DNA of 41,506 nucleotides, from positions 1 to 41,506 of the forward strand of contig PKWL01000067.1 in NCBI GenBank assembly GCA_003133225.1. The letters are read 5' to 3'. Both the position numbers and the translations under genes were made by a program. The stretch comes from Janthinobacterium sp. Its GTDB lineage: Bacteria > Pseudomonadota > Gammaproteobacteria > Burkholderiales > Burkholderiaceae_D. A model generated the notes under the pieces. It did no database searches and was not told the DNA's origin. It worked only from the letters and a program-made list of their open reading frames with translations. This document shows, piece after piece, positions 28,060 to 36,647 of the stretch (its first letter is position 1; every line of letters begins with the position of its first letter).

Positions 28060-28701
28060 ATGAAATTACGCATCATGCTTGCCGATGACCACCAAATGTT
28101 TCGTGACGCACTACGCAGTTTGCTTGAAAAGGCAGATGACCTCGTCGTGGTGGCGGAAACCGGCAATGGCCTCGAAGTCGTCAATCTGGCGCGGGCAAAC
28201 TTGCCTGATATCGTATGCATGGATATCGGCATGCCCGGGATGAACGGCATCGAAACGACGCGCTGCCTGCTCGCAGCCAGTCCCGACATCAAGGTCATCG
28301 CCCTGTCGGCCTACTCCGATCAACGTTTTGTCCTAGACATGATGCGCGCCGGCGCTTCAGCTTATGTCACCAAGGCCGAAGCCGGCTCCGAGTTGCTGCG
28401 AGCGATCAATGCAGTGCGGCAAAACCGCAACTATTTTTGCCCGGATGTCGCCAATGTGGTCATGGATGCCTTGTCCAAAGAGGGCGATCAAAGCAAACCG
28501 GTCGCGCAACTTGGAGCCAGAGAGCGCCAGACCCTGCAACTGGTGGCGGAAGGCTACACCTCGGCGCAGATTGCCGAACAAATGCACATCGCGGCGTCCA
28601 CCGTGGAAGTACATCGGCGCAACATCATGCGCAAGCTCAATATGCACAGCGTCGCCGAACTGACCCGCTACGCCATTCATAGCGGCCTCGCGCCCACCTG
28701 A
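28060..28701 (+). CDS. LuxR/NarL-family response regulator, copy 1
   Basis: A 213-residue two-component regulator. The receiver domain has the acidic pair (MLADDHQMFRDAL), phospho-acceptor Asp55 (DIVCMDIGMPGMNG), the switch Ser (VIALSAYSD) and Lys (AYVTKAEAGSEL). The C-terminal HTH is GARERQTLQLVAEGYTSAQ through TVEVHRRNIMRKLNMHSV. The start is 11 bases after the kinase gene, so they form a kinase-regulator operon. An almost identical gene lies at 35389. It is a candidate for binding the shared TACCG-N6-CGGTA promoter element. Confidence 0.93.
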   Translation: MKLRIMLADDHQMFRDALRSLLEKADDLVVVAETGNGLEVVNLARANLPDIVCMDIGMPGMNGIETTRCLLAASPDIKVIALSAYSDQRFVLDMMRAGASAYVTKAEAGSELLRAINAVRQNRNYFCPDVANVVMDALSKEGDQSKPVAQLGARERQTLQLVAEGYTSAQIAEQMHIAASTVEVHRRNIMRKLNMHSVAELTRYAIHSGLAPT

Positions 28702-29241
28702 GAACCGTTGGCTGCCGACCCGAATGATTCTGGCCAGACATATCCAGCTAGAATCAGTCGGCGCACGGCGGTTACCAATATACCGGTAGCGAAATTACCC
28801 CGACTGCGGTAGTTGCGTCCGCCCAATCGTAAAGCACAATTAGCCCCGGAAAAAGGATATGTGCTTAAAGCATAAGTAGTGTCCGCTGCCCTCGCCCCGT
28901 TCACAGACGCCATCGCGCAAGATGACACCGTGCCAATGATTGGAATGTGATTTGGCCAGGCGCCGGGCTTTGCTGCGCGCCCCCAACGAACCATGCTTTA
29001 CTGACCTAGACAGACCCATGCTGCGTGCCAACGCGACGCCCTTATTGGCAGACCCGCTTCCTGCAAGCTAGTTGTCAACGGCAGTGCTGCATCTGGCCAA
29101 AAGTAACTATACGATCGCTCGCCAATTTCCACTGCAGCCCGCTTGCGGCTGATGACGTGTCATTCCGGCGTGGCCATAACGGGCAACGCATGCATGCCGT
29201 GAGGCCCGCTCTCCTCACCCTTCGCTACCTTCAGGACACCC
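28702..29241. other. Intergenic/decayed region, 540 bases
   Basis: Holds shared promoter copy B at 28772-28843. Just downstream is a good ribosome-binding site (AAAAAGGAT) before ATG 28860, but that frame stops after six codons. The rest looks like a decayed gene that I cannot identify. Confidence 0.45.
28772..28843 (+). promoter_or_regulatory. Shared regulated promoter, copy B
   Basis: TTACCAATATACCGGTAG at 28772, GGTA at offset 37 and GCACAATTAG at 28834-28843 (offset 63) have the same spacing as copies A and C. The -35 position reads GTTGCG, weaker than TTTCCA in the other two. No intact gene follows directly; the decayed PAS gene begins 400 bases later. Confidence 0.65.
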
Positions 29242-29670
29242 ATGCCGATGGCAATTGATTTCAAGCAACTTGTGAGGCGGTCGGCGGCGCCAGCGGCGCC
29301 ATGACGGTGTGGAACCGGGCCGCCGAATGCCGGTTCGGTTTTGCCAAGGGCGAAGCCATCGGCCACTCATTAGATTTGATTATCCCTAACCGTCAGCGAC
29401 AACGCCATTGGGATGTCTATCACAAGACGATGGAGACAGGGCCAACCCGTTATGGACTCGAGGTGCTGAGGGTTCCGGCACGGCAATAAGGAGGGGCGCG
29501 CCTGGTCCATTGCATTCGCGGCTCCCATGTTGTATTGGATACAACAAAAAGTGACGGCGATTGTCGCGATTATTCGCGATGAGACAGTTCGCTTCGCCGA
29601 AGACCGGTGTTTGCGAAAACGCTTGGCCGAAGCCGACGCCAGAGCCGTCGATGCCTTTCCACGGCAATAG
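29242..29670 (+). pseudogene. Decayed PAS-domain sensor gene
   Basis: The frame starts MPMAIDFKQL, then needs a shift of one base (CAACTT-GTGAGG, apparently one T lost) to continue CEAVGGASGAMTVWNRAAE. The latter part reads FGFAKGEAIGHSLDLIIPNR and ends RYGLEVLRVPARQ at a stop. A further shift restores the PAC part, VTAIVAIIRDETVRFAEDR, then CLRKRLAEADARAV to the stop at 29668. The pattern is that of a stand-alone PAS protein of about 140 residues. At least two frameshifts make it non-functional. Confidence 0.75.
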
Positions 29671-29789
29671 GTTAGATCAATACGCGGGGCGGTCATGTAT
29701 TTCGGCAAGGCAGATGTGTGGTTCAGCTGCAGGTCGGTGGCGACACACGCGTGACTTTTTCGGATTGGCATTCCCATGGGAGATACACC

Positions 29790-30224
29790 GTGAGCTACAG
29801 AACCTTGATGGTGAATTTGGAAATTGGACTTTCGCATTTGGATCTTGTGCGGATCGTCGGCGAACGCGCGCAGCACCTTAATGCCGACGTATCGGTGTCG
29901 CGGTGTGTCAGCTCCGGCGCAGACCTTGTCGTCACCGGGCTTGCTTCGGTTGATCTGTTCGACACATCGCGCGCCGTGAATACGAGCGATCTCGTCATGC
30001 AGCTCGGGCGTCCCGTTTTAGTCGTGCCTGCCAACGCCGATACGCTGAAACTGGAACGGGCACTTATCGGGTGGAAGGGCACGCGCGAAACACGGCGCGC
30101 CGTATCCGACGCTTTGCCCCTCCTCAAAAAAGCCGCTCAAGTCGATGTCGTCGCGATCGTTGCCGAAAAGGAGTTGGCCGCAGCGCGCACAAATCTCGGC
30201 ATCGGGCCCCCGGAAAGACTGTGA
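29790..30224 (+). pseudogene. Universal stress protein gene with internal and 3' deletions
   Basis: From GTG 29790 (ribosome-binding site GGGAGA) the frame reads SYRTLMVNLEIGLSHLDLVR, a standard start for this long USP type. It then jumps after about 35 residues directly to SSGADLVVTGLASVDLFDTS and PVLVVPANADTLKLERALIGW, the end of the first USP domain. The stretch in between, some 80 residues in typical relatives, is missing. After LLKKAAQVDVVAIVAEKELA the protein stops at NLGIGPPERL, short of the usual end. The frame is open, so a shortened product is possible, but I regard it as a remnant. It lies between the PAS remnant and the BON gene. Confidence 0.65.
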
Positions 30225-30237
30225 TCCGTCGGCCCGA

Positions 30238-30309
30238 TTACCGAAATACCGGTAGTAAGATTACGGGGATCTTGGTATTTCCAACCAGTAAATCATCGCG
30301 CACAATTAG
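30238..30309 (+). promoter_or_regulatory. Shared regulated promoter, copy A (upstream of the BON gene)
   Basis: TTACCGAAATACCGGTAG at 30238, GGTA at offset 37, TTTCCA at 30278-30283 (possible -35) and GCACAATTAG at 30300-30309 (possible -10 CACAAT, 17-base spacer). It matches copies B and C at every offset. The predicted start site is near 30313. The BON gene begins at 30480; a 38-codon ORF from ATG 30314 would be leaderless. Confidence 0.7.
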
Positions 30310-30444
30310 GTCAATGGATAAAGGAGCCAAGCATCAGCACGACTTAGCTTCCGCGGTTGACCACTTCGCCATGGACGCCCGTAACCAATGCAAAAGGGAC
30401 GTTTCCATGGAAGCGCTACTCCAGCGCTAATGGACTAACCGGTA

Positions 30445-30457
30445 TGCACTTCGTGCA
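30445..30457 (+). promoter_or_regulatory. Small hairpin in the leader of the BON gene
   Basis: The stem TGCAC/GTGCA with loop TTC lies 23 bases before ATG 30480, within the leader expected from shared promoter copy A. It might affect translation or mRNA stability. Confidence 0.3.
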
Positions 30458-30479
30458 GGCATGTTTATTGAAATGAAAG

Positions 30480-31139
30480 ATGATCATGAAGAGCGATTCG
30501 CAAGTACAACAAGATGTGATTGCCGAACTTGACTGGGAACCCTCCGTCAATGCGGCGCAAATCGGTGTCGAAGTGAAAGATGGTGTTGTGACCCTGGCCG
30601 GACACGTGGCCAGTTACGCAGAAAAATGGGATGCCGAGCGCGCTGCCCAGCGCGTTGCAGGCGTCAAGGCGCTCGCCATTGAGATTGATGTGACGCTGCC
30701 TGGAGCGAGCCGGCGCAATGATGTTGACATCGCGCGCTCAGTCGACAATGTATTGGAATGGATGACGTCTTTGCCGACGGGCCGTGTCAAAGTCATGGTC
30801 GAAGGCGGATGGATCACGCTCTCCGGCGAAGTGGACTGGCAATATCAACGACAGGCAGCGGCCGACGGAGTCCGCCATCTTATGGGTGTTACAGGGGTCA
30901 GCGACGAAATCGCGATCCGACCGAAGGTGTCCCTGTGCGCCTTGAAATCGGACATCGAGGCGGCATTGACACGGCGTGCGAAGGCCGATGCGCAAAGGAT
31001 TTCGGTCAAAGTCGCGGGCGCCGATGTAACGCTATCTGGGACGGTTGACAGCTGGTCTGAACGGGAGCTGGCGCGCCATGCCGCATGGGGCACGCCCGGC
31101 GTGTGGAACGTGGTGGACAACATTACCGTCACCTACTGA
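30480..31139 (+). CDS. Triple BON-domain protein
   Basis: A 219-residue protein made of three BON domains: about residues 5-72 ([23 protein letters not shown] segment), 80-147 ([19 protein letters not shown]) and 150-218 ([20 protein letters not shown]). Each has the typical GxVTLxGxV core. There is no signal peptide, so it is probably cytoplasmic, unlike OsmY. BON proteins are linked to membrane or osmotic stress and to phospholipid binding. ATG 30480 and ATG 30486 are both possible starts. Its position downstream of shared promoter copy A and upstream of dnaK suggests a stress role. Confidence 0.87.
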   Translation: MIMKSDSQVQQDVIAELDWEPSVNAAQIGVEVKDGVVTLAGHVASYAEKWDAERAAQRVAGVKALAIEIDVTLPGASRRNDVDIARSVDNVLEWMTSLPTGRVKVMVEGGWITLSGEVDWQYQRQAAADGVRHLMGVTGVSDEIAIRPKVSLCALKSDIEAALTRRAKADAQRISVKVAGADVTLSGTVDSWSERELARHAAWGTPGVWNVVDNITVTY

Positions 31140-31462
31140 GCGCGACGCCCGCTCGGGCAGGTCCGATGCTCGCTCCTCGACCAGCACTTCGTTCTGGTTT
31201 GAGGCGAACTGATCCGATCGTTGTGCGCAAATTAGGAGCCGAACTGAAGCTGCCTACGGCGGCAAGCGCTTGCGTAGCGCATGAAATCAGCCTAGTTCGG
31301 TTGGCGGCGGTGCAATCTGTGGCGCAAATCTGGCGGGCGGCGATCGGCCGCCGCGCCAAGGCATCCCGAGCGCCGCTCAATGGGTATCGAGTCAAGAATA
31401 TCTTGGAGAGCGCGGCTTTCCAAATGCAAGAAACAATTGAACTTTATCGAGGGGAAAACGCC
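31140..31462. other. Intergenic region upstream of dnaK, 323 bases
   Basis: It is open in the dnaK frame but lacks similarity to DnaK, so I treat it as non-coding. I found neither a clear heat-shock (sigma-32) promoter nor a copy of the shared TACCG element. dnaK may be read from its own weak promoter or from the BON unit. Confidence 0.45.
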
Positions 31463-33376
31463 ATGGGCAAAATTATCGGTATCGATCTGGGAACCACGAA
31501 TTCCTGCGTAGCCATCATGGAAAACGGTCAACCAAAGGTGATCGAAAACGCGGAAGGAGTACGCACGACACCTTCCATCATCGCCTACCAAGAAGATGGC
31601 GAAATCCTGGTCGGCGCGCCGGCGAAGCGGCAGGCCGTGACCAATCCGAAGAACACCCTGTTTGCCGTCAAGCGACTGATCGGCCGCAAATTCGACGAAA
31701 AAGAAGTGCAGAAGGACATTGCGCTGATGCCGTTCCAGATCATGAAGGCCGACAATGGCGACGCCTGGATTGGCGTGCGCGACAAGAAGATGGCGCCGCC
31801 GCAAATCTCCGCCGAAGTGCTGCGCAAGATGAAAAAAACGGCCGAAGACTACCTTGGCGAAGAAGTCACCGAAGCGGTCATCACGGTGCCGGCGTATTTC
31901 AACGATTCGCAGCGGCAAGCGACCAAGGATGCCGGGCGGATTGCCGGCCTGGACGTCAAGCGTATCATCAACGAGCCAACCGCGGCGGCGCTCGCGTTCG
32001 GCCTCGACAAGACGGACAAGGGCGAGCGCAAGATCGCTGTATATGACTTGGGCGGCGGCACTTTCGACGTCTCGATCATCGAAATCGCCGTCGTCGATGG
32101 CGAAAAGCAATTCGAAGTGCTGTCGACCAACGGCGATACCTTCCTCGGCGGCGAAGATTTTGACCAGCGCATCATCGATTACATCATCGACGAGTTCAAG
32201 AAGGTCAACGGCTTGGATCTGAAAAAAGATCCGATCGCCCTGCAGCGCATCAAAGCTTCGGCCGAGCGCGCGAAGATCGAATTGTCGTCGGCCCAGCAGA
32301 CGGAAATCAACGAGCCCTACATCGCGATGGCGAACGGCGCCCCGGTCCATTTGAACTTGAAGATGACGCGCGCCAAGCTCGAGTCGCTGGTCGAAGAGCT
32401 GATCAACGCCACCATCGAGCCTTGCCGCATGGCGATCAAGGACGCCGGCGTGAAAGTATCCGACATCGACGACATCATCTTGGTTGGCGGCATGACGCGC
32501 ATGCCAAAGGTGCAGGAAAAAGTGAAGGAATTTTTCGGCAAGGATCCCCGCCGGGACGTCAACCCGGATGAAGCGGTCGCCGTCGGCGCAGCGATCCAGG
32601 GCTCGGTTCTGTCGGGCGAGCGCAAAGACTTGTTGTTATTAGATGTCACACCTTTGTCGCTTGGTATCGAGACCATGGGCGGTGTCATGACCAAGATGAT
32701 CCTCAAAAACACGACGATTCCAACCAAGTTCAGCCAGGTATTTTCGACCGCCGACGACAACCAGCCTGCCGTGACGATCAAAGTCTACCAGGGCGAGCGC
32801 GAAATCGCCGCCGGCAACAAGGGGCTGGGCGAATTTAATTTGGAAGGGATTCCGCCCTCATCGCGCGGCACGCCGCAGATCGAAGTGTCCTTCGACATCG
32901 ACGCCAATGGCATCTTGCATGTGGGCGCCAAGGACAAGGCGACCGGCAAGGAAAACAAAATCACGATCAAGGCCAACTCCGGTTTGACGGAAACGGACAT
33001 CCAGAAGATGGTAAAGGACGCTGAATTAAATGCCGAAGAAGACCACAAGTTGAAGCAATTGGCCGAATCGCGCAACGCGGCCGACGCTCTGGTGCATTCG
33101 ACCCGAAAGATGCTGACCGAACATGGCGACAAGCTCGACGCCACCGAAAAAGGCAAAGTTGATGCCGCGATCGCGAACCTGGAAACGTCGCTGGAACACG
33201 ATGACAAGGCCGGGATCGATGCCATGGTGGCAGCCTTGTCAAGTGCATCGGAAAAACTGGGGGAGAAGGTGGACGCCGACCGGCCGGCGCAGCCGGCGGC
33301 CGGTCCACGCCAAGCTGGTGCTGCGGAATCGAACCAGCAAGACGATGTCGTCGAGGCCGCCTTCAAGGAAGTCTAG
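31463..33376 (+). CDS. dnaK: Molecular chaperone DnaK (Hsp70)
   Basis: A full-length Hsp70 of 637 residues. The ATPase domain begins [20 protein letters not shown] and contains [27 protein letters not shown] and [13 protein letters not shown]. The linker and substrate domain has [20 protein letters not shown], and the acidic end is [14 protein letters not shown] 31463 matches the conserved N-terminus; a frame reaching back to 31085 adds 126 unrelated residues and is rejected. The ribosome-binding site GAGGGG lies upstream. No grpE or dnaJ is adjacent, which suggests an extra stress-locus copy rather than the main heat-shock operon. Confidence 0.95.
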   Translation: MGKIIGIDLGTTNSCVAIMENGQPKVIENAEGVRTTPSIIAYQEDGEILVGAPAKRQAVTNPKNTLFAVKRLIGRKFDEKEVQKDIALMPFQIMKADNGDAWIGVRDKKMAPPQISAEVLRKMKKTAEDYLGEEVTEAVITVPAYFNDSQRQATKDAGRIAGLDVKRIINEPTAAALAFGLDKTDKGERKIAVYDLGGGTFDVSIIEIAVVDGEKQFEVLSTNGDTFLGGEDFDQRIIDYIIDEFKKVNGLDLKKDPIALQRIKASAERAKIELSSAQQTEINEPYIAMANGAPVHLNLKMTRAKLESLVEELINATIEPCRMAIKDAGVKVSDIDDIILVGGMTRMPKVQEKVKEFFGKDPRRDVNPDEAVAVGAAIQGSVLSGERKDLLLLDVTPLSLGIETMGGVMTKMILKNTTIPTKFSQVFSTADDNQPAVTIKVYQGEREIAAGNKGLGEFNLEGIPPSSRGTPQIEVSFDIDANGILHVGAKDKATGKENKITIKANSGLTETDIQKMVKDAELNAEEDHKLKQLAESRNAADALVHSTRKMLTEHGDKLDATEKGKVDAAIANLETSLEHDDKAGIDAMVAALSSASEKLGEKVDADRPAQPAAGPRQAGAAESNQQDDVVEAAFKEV

Positions 33377-33514
33377 ACCAGCAGTCATTTCCTTGCTCAA
33401 TTGACGGGCGAGGAGAACGATATACACCCGGTCTGCACGGGCAGCTTGGTTTAGGTCCGTTTGGCGACCGAGGCGAACAATTGGGGTTGGACTAAACCCA
33501 TGTAATGACGCCAG

Positions 33515-33533
33515 GCCGCTACACGCTAGCGGC
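33515..33533. terminator. Stem-loop downstream of dnaK
   Basis: The perfect stem GCCGCTA/TAGCGGC with a five-base loop CACGC lies 138 bases after the dnaK stop. No T-run follows, so termination is uncertain. Confidence 0.4.
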
Positions 33534-33613
33534 TCGGCCGACGTTAATCTTGATGGCAATAAGAATGAGAATGGCAAACGCCCCTAAAAGGGCCGTTAGC
33601 ACAAGGAACTTTG

Positions 33614-33715
33614 ATGAATAACATCTGGCACGTCGAAAATGAAATCGCCGACCAAAAGCGCTATCTCATGGTGGCTTTTATGGCCATCGCATTTTGTTTG
33701 CGCCCTATCCCATGA
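33614..33715 (+). CDS. Small ORF translationally coupled to the GGDEF gene
   Basis: A 33-residue ORF (MNNIWHVENEIADQKRYLMV at its start) with a good ribosome-binding site, AAGGAAC, before ATG 33614. Its stop overlaps an in-frame ATG of the next gene (ATGA at 33712-33715). The C-terminal half is hydrophobic (MVAFMAIAFCL). It could be a leader peptide that couples translation of the diguanylate cyclase, or a trimmed former N-terminus. No family is recognised. Confidence 0.45.
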   Translation: MNNIWHVENEIADQKRYLMVAFMAIAFCLRPIP

Positions 33716-34746
33716 CGGCCGGCCCCATGCAACTGGAACGGCAGCGCCTAATTCGTTCCCTGTTCGACGAGTACATCGAGATGTATGCCTCACGCGATGA
33801 GCGCCTGACAGACCACTTCAGTGACAATTTTAGCGGCTATACCGGCGGCGGCAATGTTCTCGTCAAGGACAGGGCTGCGTGGGTGAAGATCACCAGACAG
33901 GACTTCGCGCAAGTGACCGGGCGTATCCGCATCGACATGCTAGACATCTCGATGCAAGACATCAACGACGACGTCGTCGTCGTCACCGCTTTCTTCCATA
34001 TTAATCTGCCCCTTCCCGACCACATCTTGTCGCGGGAGGCGGCGCGACTGGTGCTGATTTTCCGGCTCGAGGACGGGGATTGGAAGATTGTGCACAGCGG
34101 CATCTCCATCCCCTATTATCTGATCCGATACGGCGAGGTCTACCCGATTCATGGTTTGCAAAAACGCAACCACGAGCTTGAGGCACTGATCAAGGAGCGT
34201 ACCTTGGCCCTAGAAGCGGCCAATAGCAAGCTAGAACTACTGAGCAACACGGACGGGCTGACCGGCATCGCCAACCGCCGCAGCTTCGATCGCATGCTCG
34301 CGCAAGAGTGGAACCGTGGGCAACGCGACGGCACGACTGTGGCGTTGGTGATGCTCGACATTGACAACTTCAAGCACTTTAACGACTATTACGGCCACTT
34401 GGCCGGTGACGGCTGCTTGCGGGCGCTGGCCGGTGCGCTGGCTCGGAGCGGGCGGCGCGCGCGGGATTTGGCGGCGCGCTACGGGGGCGAAGAATTCGTC
34501 TTGCTGTTGCCAGATTCAAGCGGGCAGGAAGCGGTGGAAACCGGTCGCCACATCCAGGACGCGGTCTGGTCGCTCGCATTGGCACACGCGGAAACGTCCC
34601 CCGCCATCGTCACCTTCAGCCTCGGCGTGGCGGCTCTGGCGCCGTCAGGGCAGCACAGCCCCGACGATCTGGTGCGACGGGCCGACGCGGCGCTCTATCG
34701 CGCCAAGCAGGCAGGGCGTAACTGCCTGCATTCGGCGCCGGACTAA
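33712..34746 (+). CDS. Diguanylate cyclase with N-terminal NTF2-like domain
   Basis: A 344-residue protein from the ATG that overlaps the preceding small ORF; ATG 33727 is an alternative. Residues about 1-135 look like a SnoaL/NTF2-type cone fold (LFDEYIEMYASRDERLTDHF; DGDWKIVHSGISIPYY). A short coiled coil (LQKRNHELEALIKERTLALE) leads into a GGDEF domain with NTDGLTGIANRRSFD, MLDIDNFKHFND and the active site RYGGEEF. The inhibitory I-site RARD stands five residues before GGEEF, so product feedback is likely. It should make cyclic di-GMP from two GTP. The NTF2-like part may bind a small ligand; this pairing is less common than PAS or GAF. No membrane segment. Confidence 0.9.
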   Translation: MTAGPMQLERQRLIRSLFDEYIEMYASRDERLTDHFSDNFSGYTGGGNVLVKDRAAWVKITRQDFAQVTGRIRIDMLDISMQDINDDVVVVTAFFHINLPLPDHILSREAARLVLIFRLEDGDWKIVHSGISIPYYLIRYGEVYPIHGLQKRNHELEALIKERTLALEAANSKLELLSNTDGLTGIANRRSFDRMLAQEWNRGQRDGTTVALVMLDIDNFKHFNDYYGHLAGDGCLRALAGALARSGRRARDLAARYGGEEFVLLLPDSSGQEAVETGRHIQDAVWSLALAHAETSPAIVTFSLGVAALAPSGQHSPDDLVRRADAALYRAKQAGRNCLHSAPD

Positions 34747-35388
34747 AAGGGGGGACGGTAACAGTCGCATGTTTGTCAAAACCGCCATGTTCGATATTTC
34801 GTTATGCCGGGCGCTGGCCGCACTTCCTCCATTGATGCATAAGTGCTTTTCTTTATAGCGATTGATGCGTTCAAAACCGAGTTTTGGACGCCCGTCCGTC
34901 AAGTGATTGTATTTTTCAAGCAAATATTGGTGCCAAACAGAAAATTTTCGCGCCCCGTGCCGTAAAGGCTCAAATTCATAGGTGTGGTGCCGCCGGCTTA
35001 GGGATATGTAACTGGGCGGATTGATCCGTGCCGGCCCATTCTTGCCTTCATCGCCGTCCCAAATGCCGCTGCTAGCTACAGTAACCGACGCGATTTTTAT
35101 CCTCGGTTGTGCGCGCTACCGAACAGACCGTTATCGCAGCGAATCGTAACCTTGCGCCTTGAATGCCAGGGGTGGGGGCCTCAAACAAGAAGCGTGGCTC
35201 ATGGCCGCTTCAAAATATTGCTCCTCGCTTGTGCGTCCCAGCGCCTCTCACCCAGTGCGCCCGGATGCGCCGATGCGGGTACTGCCTCTAGCAAGCCACC
35301 TATCTATTTTCCGACCACTGACCCGCTATCCGAATCGCCCCTGGTCCGCGGCATCCGAATCGAAGCCATGCTTTAGGAAAAAATAGCG
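34747..35388. other. Region upstream of the second response regulator, 642 bases
   Basis: Mostly unrecognised. AACCGA and TCGGTT flank an AT-rich core near 35082-35107. The last about 50 bases are a decayed copy of the kinase gene 3' end (listed separately). I did not find the shared TACCG-N6-CGGTA promoter here. Confidence 0.45.
35335..35376 (+). pseudogene. Remnant of histidine-kinase 3' end before response regulator copy 2
   Basis: The bases before copy 2 read CGCCCCTGGTCCGCGG and then encode RIEAML followed by TAG and GGAAAAAAT. The true kinase ends with CGCCCGGGTCAGGGTACGCGG, RIEVMI, TAG and GGAAGAAAA before its regulator. The two junctions align, so the duplicated segment included the last codons of the kinase. 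Confidence 0.65.
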
Positions 35389-36030
35389 ATGAAATTACGC
35401 ATCATGCTTGCCGATGACCACCAAATGTTTCGCGACGCGCTGCGCAGTTTGCTTGAAAAGACAGCTGACCTCCTCGTGGTGGCGGAAACCGGCAATGGCC
35501 TTGACGTGGTCAATCTGGCGCGGGCACACTTGCCTGATATCGTTTGCATGGACATCGGCATGCCCGGGATGAACGGCATCGAAACGACGCGACGCCTGCT
35601 CGCGGCCCGTCCCGGCATCAAGGTCATCGCCTTGTCGGCCTACTCTGATCAACGTTTTGTCCTAGACATGATGCGCGCCGGCGCTTCAGCTTATGTCACC
35701 AAGGCCGAGGCCGGCTCCGAGTTGCTGCGAGCGATCAATGCGGTACGGCAAAACCGCAACTATTTTTGCCCGGATGTCACCAATGTGGTCATGGACGCCG
35801 TGTCCAGAGGTGAAGACCAAGGCAAGCCGGTCGCGCAGCTCGGAGCCAGGGAACGCCAGGCCTTGCAACTGGTGGCGGAAGGCTACACTTCGGCGCAGAT
35901 TGCCGAACAAATGCAGATCGCGGCGTCCACTGTGGATGTCCATCGGCGCAACATCATGCGCAAGCTCAATAAGCACAGCATCGCCGAGCTGACCCGGTAC
36001 GCCATTCAGAGCGGCCTCGCCCCTGTCTAA
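35389..36030 (+). CDS. LuxR/NarL-family response regulator, copy 2 (orphan)
   Basis: A 213-residue paralogue of the regulator at 28060 and almost identical over the whole length. It keeps Asp55, the switch residues and the HTH; differences are mainly conservative (e.g. TADLLVV for ADDLVVV, TVDVHRR for TVEVHRR, NKHSIAEL for NMHSVAEL). It has no kinase gene of its own, only the remnant before it, so it may be phosphorylated by the kinase at 24356 or act as an interfering paralogue. The shared DNA-binding helix implies overlapping targets. Base identity with copy 1 is high, which suggests a recent duplication or gene conversion. Confidence 0.92.
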   Translation: MKLRIMLADDHQMFRDALRSLLEKTADLLVVAETGNGLDVVNLARAHLPDIVCMDIGMPGMNGIETTRRLLAARPGIKVIALSAYSDQRFVLDMMRAGASAYVTKAEAGSELLRAINAVRQNRNYFCPDVTNVVMDAVSRGEDQGKPVAQLGARERQALQLVAEGYTSAQIAEQMQIAASTVDVHRRNIMRKLNKHSIAELTRYAIQSGLAPV

Positions 36031-36139
36031 TGACTGCCGGCTCCGGCCGATCTGCCCCACACCGACGCGCTTGAAATACCAGGCAAGGACTGCTCCTTGC
36101 GAGTTGCCGCAATACCGATCGAGACGAGGCTTCGGTTTC

Positions 36140-36235
36140 TGAATGAAGGCGCGGATCGCCGCCAATGCCGATCGGCGTCCGGCCGCGTAGGTCTGCAACG
36201 ACGACATCATGCGCAAGTTCAACATGCCCCGCGCG
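36140..36235 (+). pseudogene. Decayed third copy of the response-regulator HTH
   Basis: The stretch from GCGGATCGCCG to CATCATGCGCAAGTTCAACATGC lines up with the HTH coding part of the two intact regulators (GCAGATTGCCG... CATCATGCGCAAGCTCAATATGC) with few gaps. There is no open frame of useful length. It lies 110 bases after copy 2. Confidence 0.55.
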
Positions 36236-36403
36236 TGACTGCCGGTGCCCGATTGGCCCAAGGACTCGACCAAACTATCCGATACAGTACTCGTTACTAT
36301 CAACGGCGATCGGCGTTAGCCGGCCCGCCGAAAACCCTCGCACAATCATAACGTTACACTTTTTAGAAGTGGTTTCGAAATTGCATCGACGAAATCAGAA
36401 AGA

Positions 36404-36570
36404 GTTGCAGGTCCATTCTCGGACCTGCTCGTCATTGACCTGACACACGTGCTAAACGGTCCGTTCGGCACGACGATTCTGAGCGATCTAGGCGCCCTGA
36501 TCATGACCATCAAGCTCGAACGGGGCGCTCTTGGACCGTGGAAAATTGCGGCGAGGCGGGATATGCGTCG
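36404..36570 (+). pseudogene. Fragment of a CaiB/BaiF-type CoA-transferase gene
   Basis: The frame reads AGPFSDLLVIDLTHVLNGPF and continues GTTILSDLGALIMTIKLERG, the typical N-terminus of class III CoA-transferases (usually DLTRVLAGPF...LADLGADVIKVE). Similarity stops after about 45 residues and the rest of a roughly 400-residue enzyme is missing. Confidence 0.7.
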
Positions 36571-36647
36571 TCACCGTTTGGCAAGACAGCAACTAGCTCA
36601 TCACCCCTTTGATGGCTTTCGGGTAAATTATTTTCGATTTCTTGCCA

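Noticed and set aside
31085..31462. N-terminal extension of DnaK
   Set aside because: DnaK starts at [10 protein letters not shown]; the 126 upstream residues resemble no protein and overlap the end of the BON gene.
31292..32350. 352-codon ORF antisense to dnaK
   Set aside because: It mirrors the codon structure of dnaK, has no recognisable domain and overlaps the conserved ATPase domain fully.
34859..34871. TTGATGCGTTCAA as an FNR box
   Set aside because: It is one base too short for TTGAT-N4-ATCAA and has no promoter or gene start close by.
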